In this document: one piece after another, positions 1 through 5,555 of the stretch
How the letters are laid out: each line of letters starts with the position of its first letter
How positions within the stretch are numbered: position 1 is the stretch's first letter
Assembly: GCA_019454705.1 (NCBI GenBank)
Contig: JACFNS010000142.1
Location: 1-5,555 of the forward strand
DNA length: 5,555 bases
Direction of reading: 5' to 3'
DNA from: Taibaiella sp.
Lineage (GTDB): Bacteria; Bacteroidota; Bacteroidia; Chitinophagales; Chitinophagaceae
Notes under the pieces: generated by a model
The model's input: only the letters and a program-made list of their open reading frames with translations
Told to the model about the DNA's origin: nothing
The model's database searches: none
Position numbers and translations under genes: made by a program

Positions 1-1962
1 GTAATATATACCGCCAGCAGTGATGGGCTGGATTTTGGCGGTATGATGCGCTATGCACGTAAGGTGGGTGGCCCTGCGCTGCGCAAACTCACATTTCACG
101 AGCGCGGCAGGATGCTGAAAGCATTGGCTTTCCACCTGATGGAAAAGAAAGAGTACTTCTACGAGATCAGCGCATATACCGGGGCTACACGTGCCGACTC
201 ATGGGTGGATATTGAAGGGGGAATAGGCAACTTGTTTGCTAACGCCAGCCTGCGCCGCCAGTTTCCTGATGAGCGTTTTTATGTGGATGGTGAGGCTGCG
301 AAGCTGTCGAAGAACGGCACCTTCATAGGCCACCACATCATGGTGCCTAAAGAGGGTGTGGCTATACATATCAATGCGTTCAACTTCCCCGTGTGGGGTA
401 TGTTGGAGAAGATTGCTGTCAACCTGCTGGCGGGTGTACCAGCTATTGTCAAGCCTGCTACACTTACTTCTTTTCTTACAGAAGCTGTGTTTGAAGAAAT
501 CATCAAATCAGGTATACTGCCCGAGGGCTCACTGCAACTGATATGTGGTAGCGCACGCGGCATACTGGATACAATAGAAACCGGTGATGTGGTGACTTTT
601 ACCGGCAGTGCCTCTACAGGACAAAAACTGAAATCGCACCCTCGCATTGTGTCTGAGGCTGTTCCTTTCAACCTGGAGGCAGATTCGCTGAACAGTTGCG
701 TATTGGGTATGGACGTACAACCCGGTTCGCCAGAATTTGATATTTATATAAAAGAAGTAGTACGCGAGATAACTACTAAAGCAGGACAGAAATGTACTGC
801 GGTACGGCGCATCATCGTTCCTGCCGATAGGGTAGAGGACGTGCAGATAGCATTGGGCAAAAGGCTGGCTACCTCCACCATCGGCGACCCGAAAGTAGAG
901 GGTGTGCGTATGGGCTCACTGGCCGGCATGGCGCAGCGCGAAGAGGTTAAAGAAAGGATACAGGAACTGGCACGCACGCAGACTATCGTCATAGGTGATT
1001 TGGAAAAATTTGAAGTAGTAGGTGCCGATAAAAACAAAGGTGCATTTATGCCGCCTGTTGTGTTTTACAACGACGACCCGTTTAACAAAACAGACTGCCA
1101 CAATATAGAAGCATTCGGCCCTGTTTCTACCATCATTCCGTATAAAGACATGGACGAAGCAATAGAGCTCGTAAGGATGGGTAAAGGTTCACTTGTTTGC
1201 TCAATAGTGACGGCGGATGATGATATTGCTACTGAATTTGTATTAGGCGCTGCAAGTATGCACGGGCGTATATTGGTACTCAACCAGGATTGTGCTAAAG
1301 AAAGTACTGGTCATGGTTCACCCATGCCATTGTTGGTACATGGTGGTCCCGGCCGAGCGGGTGGCGGCGAAGAGATGGGAGGTAAGCGCGGTGTACTGCA
1401 CTATATGCAACGTACTGCTATACAAGGTTCGCCAACTACTATTTCACGCATTACCAATGTGTATCAGCAGGGTGGTAAGCAAAACGAAACAGAAGTTCAT
1501 CCATTCCGCAAACATTTTGAAGATCTGGAAGTAGGAGATACACTCATTACGGCTAAGCATACCGTTACCGAAACGGACATCACCAACTTTGCCAATGTAA
1601 GCGGCGATAACTTCTACGCCCACATGGATGCTACATCGCTGGAGGGCACCATATTCGAAGGTCGTGTAGCGCATGGATATTTTGTGCTTTCAAAAGCAGC
1701 AGGTTTGTTTGTAGATGCTAAGAAAGGTCCCGTGTTGCTGAATTATGGCATTGACGAATGCCGCTTCACCAAACCTGTATACCCCGGTATGACTATTGGT
1801 GTAAAGCTGACGGTAAAACAAAAGACCGACCAGGAGAAACGTGATGAAAATGATATAGCCAAAGGTATAGTGCGCTGGCTGGTAGATGTATACGATGAAA
1901 CAGGAGAAACAGTAGCCATCGCTACTATTCTCACAATGGTGAAGAAAAGAAACCAGGAATAA
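1..1962 (+). CDS. paaZ: PaaZ, bifunctional oxepin-CoA hydrolase / 3-oxo-5,6-dehydrosuberyl-CoA semialdehyde dehydrogenase (5' partial)
   Basis: This enzyme opens the oxepin-CoA ring and oxidises the resulting aldehyde with NADP+ in the cytoplasmic phenylacetyl-CoA pathway. The frame is open from base 1, giving 653 visible residues (numbered here from base 1). The ATG at 43 is internal, because conserved aldehyde dehydrogenase sequence precedes and follows it without a break. The dehydrogenase domain spans about 1-490. It shows INAFNFP with Asn128, Lys151 in VKPAT, FTGS at 200-203, the general-base Glu226 (LEADSLN), the nucleophile Cys265 (GQKCTA) and EAFGP at 370-374. The 39-residue Glu-Cys spacing matches my recollection of E. 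coli PaaZ (E256/C295), so about 30 N-terminal residues lie outside the window. A MaoC-type hotdog hydratase domain spans about 500-645, with Asp536 and His541 in the SGDNFYAHMD motif. Both active sites look intact. The crotonase gene follows after 19 bases, suggesting one operon. Identification is by strong remembered similarity over the whole length. Confidence 0.96.
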   Translation, partial: VIYTASSDGLDFGGMMRYARKVGGPALRKLTFHERGRMLKALAFHLMEKKEYFYEISAYTGATRADSWVDIEGGIGNLFANASLRRQFPDERFYVDGEAAKLSKNGTFIGHHIMVPKEGVAIHINAFNFPVWGMLEKIAVNLLAGVPAIVKPATLTSFLTEAVFEEIIKSGILPEGSLQLICGSARGILDTIETGDVVTFTGSASTGQKLKSHPRIVSEAVPFNLEADSLNSCVLGMDVQPGSPEFDIYIKEVVREITTKAGQKCTAVRRIIVPADRVEDVQIALGKRLATSTIGDPKVEGVRMGSLAGMAQREEVKERIQELARTQTIVIGDLEKFEVVGADKNKGAFMPPVVFYNDDPFNKTDCHNIEAFGPVSTIIPYKDMDEAIELVRMGKGSLVCSIVTADDDIATEFVLGAASMHGRILVLNQDCAKESTGHGSPMPLLVHGGPGRAGGGEEMGGKRGVLHYMQRTAIQGSPTTISRITNVYQQGGKQNETEVHPFRKHFEDLEVGDTLITAKHTVTETDITNFANVSGDNFYAHMDATSLEGTIFEGRVAHGYFVLSKAAGLFVDAKKGPVLLNYGIDECRFTKPVYPGMTIGVKLTVKQKTDQEKRDENDIAKGIVRWLVDVYDETGETVAIATILTMVKKRNQE

Positions 1963-1981
1963 TAACAGAAAAACAAAGATT
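1963..1981 (+). promoter_or_regulatory. A-rich translation-initiation spacer without Shine-Dalgarno
   Basis: The 19 bases between the paaZ stop (TAA) and the next ATG are almost entirely A, with a few C, G and T. They contain no GGAGG-like core. A-rich leaders lacking a Shine-Dalgarno are typical of Bacteroidota, so the downstream start at 1982 remains credible. The gap is too short to hold a complete promoter, which supports co-transcription with paaZ. Confidence 0.4.
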
Positions 1982-2749
1982 ATGTCAGATACACAAGGAT
2001 ACGTAAATATAGAAGTAGCAGATAGTATTGGCACTATCGAATTCTTTCACCCTGCCAGCAACTCATTGCCGGGGGCTATACTCAATAAGCTGGCTGATAC
2101 TATTACCGAAGCCGGTAAAAATGATGATATAAAAGTGATTGTACTGAGGAGTGCCGGTGACCGGGCATTTTGTGCGGGCGCTTCCTTTGATGAACTCATT
2201 GCTATCAATGATGCCGAAGGTGGTCTGAAATTCTTCAGCGGTTTTGCCAAAGTGATTAATGCTATGCGCAAGTGCCCTAAGTTCATCATAGGGCGTATAC
2301 ATGGCAAGGCTGTGGGTGGTGGTGTAGGGCTGGCTGCTTCTGTAGATTACGCTATGGCTACAGAACATGCTTATGTAAAGCTCAGCGAGTTGGCGGTAGG
2401 TATTGGCCCCTTTGTGGTAGGCCCGGCGGTTGAACGTAAGATGGGTTTATCTGCTTTCTCTATACTGGCTACCGATGCTACTGAGTGGCGTTCTGCAGAA
2501 TGGGCGCGCGACCGTGGTCTTTATGCTGAAGTATGGAGCAATGCAGACAAGATGGATGATGCTATAAAAGTGCTGGCAGATAAACTGGCGCAAAGCAGTC
2601 CGGAAGCAATGGCAGAACTGAAGCAAGTGTATTGGCAGGGCACAGAGCATTGGGATACTTTGCTGACAGACCGTGCAGCCATAAGCGGCAGGCTTGTACT
2701 CAGCGATTTTACGCGCAATGCCATCAATAAGTTTAAAGCGAAAGCTTAG
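1982..2749 (+). CDS. Enoyl-CoA hydratase/isomerase (crotonase) family protein, probably an isomerase of the phenylacetate pathway
   Basis: This 255-residue protein has the normal length of a single-domain crotonase. The CoA-binding and oxyanion-hole region AFCAGASFDEL lies at residues 62-72, and the second oxyanion segment VGGGVGLA at 111-118. The later catalytic glutamate is present as Glu136 (KLSELAVGIGP). The position of the first hydratase glutamate (Glu144 in rat mitochondrial enoyl-CoA hydratase) is Gly116, at the expected 20-residue spacing from Glu136. Crotonases with only the later glutamate include delta3-delta2-enoyl-CoA isomerases, so double-bond or epoxide isomerisation is more likely than hydration. 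Beside paaZ, a PaaG-like role (ring-epoxide to oxepin-CoA, or shifting the double bond of dehydrosuberyl-CoA) or a PaaF-like role in beta-oxidation is reasonable, but I cannot assign one, so no symbol is given. The gene begins 19 bases after paaZ and ends 2 bases before the stop of a convergent gene. No signal peptide or membrane segment is visible. Confidence 0.9.
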   Translation: MSDTQGYVNIEVADSIGTIEFFHPASNSLPGAILNKLADTITEAGKNDDIKVIVLRSAGDRAFCAGASFDELIAINDAEGGLKFFSGFAKVINAMRKCPKFIIGRIHGKAVGGGVGLAASVDYAMATEHAYVKLSELAVGIGPFVVGPAVERKMGLSAFSILATDATEWRSAEWARDRGLYAEVWSNADKMDDAIKVLADKLAQSSPEAMAELKQVYWQGTEHWDTLLTDRAAISGRLVLSDFTRNAINKFKAKA

Positions 2750-2760
2750 TATTATTTAGC
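2744..2760. other. Convergent gene junction, stop codons 2 bases apart
   Basis: The + strand crotonase gene ends with TAG at 2747-2749 and the - strand glycosyltransferase gene ends with TAA, read as tta, at 2752-2754. Only bases 2750-2751 separate them. This is where the catabolic block meets the polysaccharide block. No GC-rich hairpin followed by a T-run exists at or near this point in either orientation. Transcripts must therefore end by another mechanism or run into the opposing gene and overlap in antisense. Confidence 0.75.
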
Positions 2761-3852
2761 TGCGGCTATTAATACTTTTTCATACTCATCTACTATACGC
2801 GGCCAGTTGTACTGGTCGCGTATTTTTCTAAGATTATTTTCCAGCATATTATTGTGCGTTGCCTTTGCCGTTACTTCCCTTATTACTTTTATCAGTTGTT
2901 CTGCATCTGCAAAGTAAAAAGCGTCATCGCCCAGCACCGCTCTGTTAAACAGGTTGTCGTGCGCAGCTATCAGGCTGTTGCTACCCATAGCTTCCAGCAG
3001 CGATGGATTGGTACCACCAACAGAATGTCCGTGGAAATATAAATGAGAAAAATACCGGAGATTGTTGATAACTGTTATATCGTATATACCACCCAGGAAA
3101 CGTATGCCGGGTTTATGCCCGTAGGTGTCTACCAGGTATTTACCGAAAGCGTTTTCTGTTTTGCCCACCACCAGCAAAGGCCTGCCTGTACCGCTCAGCA
3201 CATGGGCCTTAAGTATCATTTCTATATTGTTTTCAGGCTCCATTCGCGCCATCAGCATGTTGTAGTCAAAGTGTTGTACATTATACTTTTCCAGCAGTGG
3301 TTCATATGGGTCTTCAAATACATCGGCCCCATAGGCTATAAAGTGCGAGGGCTTGTTGTATTCTTCTTTCAGATACTTTTCAATTCCAAGAGAGTCTGCA
3401 ATCAGCACGTCGGCCTTTAGTGCTGCCCATCGTTCGGCACGTTTCAAAAACTTCTGAACTTTGGCGCTGTATTTACTGCGTTTCCATTCCAGCCCGTCCA
3501 TGTTCACTATATTTTTGCAGTTGCCCGGCCATAGTTTGTACCATATACTGTTGCTGGTATAGCCCAGTTGCAGCAATACATGAAACTTGCGTTTCCGTGC
3601 ATCCCTGATACAGTTCAGGTCGTAGATAAACTGGCCTGCGGTGCCTATTTTCTTTTCGGGGTCGTAACAATGTATGATGTTCACACCGTTCCATGTGTCC
3701 TCCTGGTATTCATGATCGTGAGAGTTGTACACCCACACATTGTGTCCTTTCTTTGCCAGTCCGGCAGCCAGGTATTCTGCGCATTGCTCAAAACCGCCAT
3801 ACCTGTTGGGTATGCCGCGTGTGCCTAATATGCCTATTCTTAGCCCGCTCAT
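2752..3852 (-). CDS. DUF1972/GT4-type glycosyltransferase (rhamnosyltransferase-like)
   Basis: This 366-residue enzyme probably transfers a sugar from an activated donor to a lipid-linked glycan intermediate at the cytoplasmic face of the inner membrane. The N-terminal DUF1972 domain covers about 4-185 and opens with the hallmark GTRGIPNRYGGFE at 10-22, the glycine-rich first loop of a GT-B fold. Further conserved pieces are QLGYTSNSIW at 95-104, NMDGLEWKR at 117-125 and IADS at 151-154. The C-terminal GT4-like half, about 195-350, holds ARMEPENN at 202-209 and HGHSVGGTNPSLLEAMG at 274-290. In that motif the second acidic residue of the usual EX7E signature is Glu287, while the first position is Gly279; as far as I recall this is normal for the family. 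Characterised relatives include the pneumococcal rhamnosyltransferase Cps2T, but the donor and acceptor here are unknown. The ATG at 3852 is the only start that leaves the nucleotide-binding strand intact at the N-terminus. The gene lies 23 bases downstream of another glycosyltransferase gene and is last in that operon. No membrane segment is evident. Confidence 0.92.
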   Translation of the reverse strand: MSGLRIGILGTRGIPNRYGGFEQCAEYLAAGLAKKGHNVWVYNSHDHEYQEDTWNGVNIIHCYDPEKKIGTAGQFIYDLNCIRDARKRKFHVLLQLGYTSNSIWYKLWPGNCKNIVNMDGLEWKRSKYSAKVQKFLKRAERWAALKADVLIADSLGIEKYLKEEYNKPSHFIAYGADVFEDPYEPLLEKYNVQHFDYNMLMARMEPENNIEMILKAHVLSGTGRPLLVVGKTENAFGKYLVDTYGHKPGIRFLGGIYDITVINNLRYFSHLYFHGHSVGGTNPSLLEAMGSNSLIAAHDNLFNRAVLGDDAFYFADAEQLIKVIREVTAKATHNNMLENNLRKIRDQYNWPRIVDEYEKVLIAAAK

Positions 3853-3875
3853 AAACTTAATAATGCAAAGGACGG

Positions 3876-4955
3876 TTAAACTTTTAATACTTGTTTATAT
3901 GCGGACAGTGTTTCTTCTGCTGCACGCTCCCATGTGTACTCACTCAATATCCTTCTGCGGAAATCTTCGTCATATGGCGCAGTGTATGCCTTGTCAATGG
4001 CTGCCTTTATTGATTCAGGGCTGTCGGGGTTGCAATACCATGCATCATCTTTAAAATAGTCGCGCGTATCGCCCAGGTCGGTCACTACTATATTACAGCC
4101 CATTACCGCCGCTTCCAGCGATGAGAGCCCCGTTGTTTCAAAATAGCTGGGAAGCACATGCACACGGGCGTTGCTGTATGCAGTAAACAATTCCTCATCA
4201 TCCAGGTGCCCCTCTATATGAATATTCGGACCAGCTTCCGCCTTGCATTGCTCAAAGTATGCCATAGCATTGGGCGATGGCTTGCCATGAATATATAATT
4301 GGTATTGGCTGCCGTTCAGCGCCCTGATGAGGTTTAGCTGGTTTTTGCGCGCCTCTATCCGCCCCATACACAATATGGCATCCTTATATTTTTCGCTGGT
4401 AGGATATTGTTTGCCCGCACAGTCGGTATTGATACCATTGGGCACTACCCTGTATGGGCGCGGGATATTGTATTTCCTTTCAAACCTGCGGTATTCGCTT
4501 TCTGAGTTGGGTAATAGCATTGCCGCATTGCCCGCTACATATTTTATTGCCGCCTTATGCCCCATACGCAGGTAATCCTTACTCACTATCTTTTCGCCGT
4601 TTTTTACCGCACGTGCTATGGCCTTTATATATTCCAGCCCGTCATCGCTGAACACCATTTTCAGTATTCTTTGTGCCATGCCTATTTGCTGCTTTACAGT
4701 ACCATATTCTACAAATATGGTAGAAACCACGTAGGGCTTTTTTGATTGCTTTATATGGCTGATAACATCGGCTGGACGTATGATATTAAAAAAATGAAGC
4801 AGGTCATATTTAGTGTAGTCAATCTGCTCATAGCACAGGTACACGTCCACTTCTACACCCAGCTTGCGGAGGTTGCGTGCGGTCAGATCCAATTGCTTGG
4901 TATCACCACCAGGAGAAGTGTACAAGGTAGCCCTTGATATAAAAGCAACTTTCAT
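3876..4955 (-). CDS. GT4-family glycosyltransferase (group 1)
   Basis: This 359-residue protein has the usual length of a GT-B fold retaining glycosyltransferase. The N-terminal acceptor-side domain (about 1-165) starts with the strand MKVAFISRA, followed by SPGGDTKQLD, the glycine-rich loop. A long basic helical stretch at about 95-145 may contact the membrane or a lipid-linked acceptor (inference). The linker carries PNSESE at 149-154 and VPNGI at 171-175. The nucleotide-sugar-binding half shows GRIEARKNQ at 198-206 with the expected Arg199 and Lys204. It also has the complete EX7E motif, Glu273 to Glu281, within SYFETTGLSSLEAAVMG. The enzyme therefore looks active; the sugar cannot be deduced. 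It sits 16 bases after the GT2 gene and 23 bases before the DUF1972 gene on the same strand, so it is the middle of a three-gene transcription unit for surface-glycan assembly. The start at 4955 gives a natural N-terminus and has no Shine-Dalgarno. No signal peptide is seen. Confidence 0.93.
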   Translation of the reverse strand: MKVAFISRATLYTSPGGDTKQLDLTARNLRKLGVEVDVYLCYEQIDYTKYDLLHFFNIIRPADVISHIKQSKKPYVVSTIFVEYGTVKQQIGMAQRILKMVFSDDGLEYIKAIARAVKNGEKIVSKDYLRMGHKAAIKYVAGNAAMLLPNSESEYRRFERKYNIPRPYRVVPNGINTDCAGKQYPTSEKYKDAILCMGRIEARKNQLNLIRALNGSQYQLYIHGKPSPNAMAYFEQCKAEAGPNIHIEGHLDDEELFTAYSNARVHVLPSYFETTGLSSLEAAVMGCNIVVTDLGDTRDYFKDDAWYCNPDSPESIKAAIDKAYTAPYDEDFRRRILSEYTWERAAEETLSAYKQVLKV

Positions 4956-4971
4956 TTGTGGTGCAAAAGTA

Positions 4972-5555
4972 TTAATTCCGCTCTTGTTTTTTTTGCATGT
5001 TGTAAATTGTAGTTATCGCCTTCTCCGGAAAAAAAGAAAGGACATACAGGAGGTACGGCTCTGGTTTACCGGGTAAAATGCGTATTGCTTTCAGCAGATT
5101 TTTCCGCGCCTTCGACGGTTGGTAACTGTTCCAAAGGAACTTTTTGCCAATCATACTATAATAGGCGGCCTCTTTATACTTGCCGAAGTCCTGTGTCACT
5201 AATATCTCTTTCAGTCTTTTAGCATCTTCATCGGTAATATATCCCCTGTTTATAGAATCATATTTTATTTTCTTAAACTCCGGGCCACGCCATTTTTCGT
5301 CTATAGTTACCGACGCAGGGTTGAACCTGTGTTTAATTAACTTATCCTTTAGGTTGCAAACTTTTCCTGCAGAAAAAAAACGTGTCCAGAAAAGGTGGTC
5401 CTCGAAGTGGATGGCACCTTTAGGGTACCCTCCAAGCTTTAATGCAACATCGCGGCGATACATTATGGCAGGATGGTCAAAGGGACAGGTAGTTAATATT
5501 GCTTTTTGTAATTCCTCATGACTGTATGCACCCGGTTGCCATTCAAATAGATATT
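4972..5555 (-). CDS. GT2-family glycosyltransferase, 5' partial (C-terminal 193 residues)
   Basis: The frame is open through the right window edge, giving 193 C-terminal residues (numbered here from 5553). The Met at 5463 is internal, because it lies within HPAIMYRRD (27-35), a typical mid-domain GT2 segment. The visible part contains LGGYPKG at 40-46 and FEDHLFWTRF at 50-59. The ED-x-x-x-W motif (Glu51, Asp52, Trp56) is where inverting GT-A enzymes carry the catalytic base. KLIKHRFNPASVT at 71-83 closes the catalytic domain. About 100 residues follow; near 127-172 they form a basic helical segment resembling one TPR-like unit, as often seen behind GT2 domains. The missing N-terminus should hold the nucleotide-binding fold and the DxD-like metal site, outside the window. 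A typical family member has about 280-340 residues. The gene is the first visible member of the leftward operon, 16 bases upstream of the GT4 gene. Donor and acceptor are unknown. Confidence 0.9.
   Translation of the reverse strand, partial: YLFEWQPGAYSHEELQKAILTTCPFDHPAIMYRRDVALKLGGYPKGAIHFEDHLFWTRFFSAGKVCNLKDKLIKHRFNPASVTIDEKWRGPEFKKIKYDSINRGYITDEDAKRLKEILVTQDFGKYKEAAYYSMIGKKFLWNSYQPSKARKNLLKAIRILPGKPEPYLLYVLSFFPEKAITTIYNMQKKQERN

Noticed and set aside
43..45. ATG at 43 as the true start of paaZ
   Set aside because: The frame is open back to base 1 and encodes residues fitting PaaZ upstream of this Met. A start here would drop part of the N-terminal dehydrogenase domain.
279..671. 130-codon open frame on the - strand inside paaZ
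   Set aside because: It is fully antisense to the conserved dehydrogenase domain, with no homology signal I recognise.
1690..2034. 114-codon open frame on the - strand across the paaZ/crotonase boundary, with hydrophobic stretches
   Set aside because: It is antisense to two confidently identified genes. The hydrophobic look follows from reading A-rich coding sequence backwards (many Phe, Leu, Ile), not from a real membrane protein.
2744..2760. Imperfect AT-rich palindrome over the two stop codons as a bidirectional terminator
   Set aside because: Only three strong outer pairs form before a mismatch. The inner pairs are A/T or wobble with almost no loop, and no proper T-run follows, so it would not be a stable terminator.
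3043..3420. 125-codon open frame on the + strand opposite the DUF1972 gene
   Set aside because: It lies wholly antisense to a well-supported gene. Its product has no recognisable motif and a composition typical of a shadow frame.
3853..3875. Promoter in the gap between the two GT4-like genes
   Set aside because: Twenty-three bases are too few for a full Bacteroidota promoter (TTTG near -33 and TAnnTTTG near -7), and no matching pair is visible. Operon transcription is simpler.
5461..5463. ATG at 5463 (- strand) as the start of the GT2 gene
   Set aside because: Thirty more in-frame residues run to the window edge and include the conserved CPFDHPAIM segment, so the Met is internal to the GT2 domain.

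Overview
The window looks like a chromosomal segment from a member of the Bacteroidota, perhaps Chitinophagaceae or a related family. This placement is an inference. It rests on the character of the proteins, the moderate GC content, A/T-rich translation starts without Shine-Dalgarno sequences, and the mix of catabolic and surface-polysaccharide genes. No marker gene is present to fix the taxonomy.

Left part (1-2749, + strand): the end of a phenylacetate (paa) catabolic cluster. The first gene is paaZ, cut at its 5' end by the window edge with only about 30 residues missing. It encodes the bifunctional oxepin-CoA hydrolase / semialdehyde dehydrogenase, and both active sites are intact. A 255-residue crotonase-superfamily protein follows 19 bases later, very probably in the same operon. 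It keeps only one of the two classical hydratase glutamates, so isomerase-type chemistry is more likely than hydration. Together the two genes fit the ring-opening and CoA-thioester-processing half of aerobic phenylacetyl-CoA degradation. The oxygenase genes (paaABCDE) and paaK are not in the window.

Right part (2752-5555, - strand): three consecutive glycosyltransferase genes read leftward with gaps of 16 and 23 bases, so they probably form one operon. In transcription order they are a GT2-type enzyme (5' end cut by the right window edge), a GT4-type enzyme with a complete EX7E motif, and a DUF1972/GT4-type enzyme related to bacterial rhamnosyltransferases. They look like part of a surface-glycan (exopolysaccharide, capsule or O-antigen-like) assembly locus.

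The two blocks converge with only 2 bases between their stop codons, so there is no room for an intrinsic terminator between them. The window is almost fully coding, the longest non-coding gap being 23 bases. I saw no RNA gene, mobile element, CRISPR array or substantial repeat. I found no convincing undescribed system. The points worth a second look are the single-glutamate crotonase, the tight convergent junction and some homopolymer runs in the GT2 gene.
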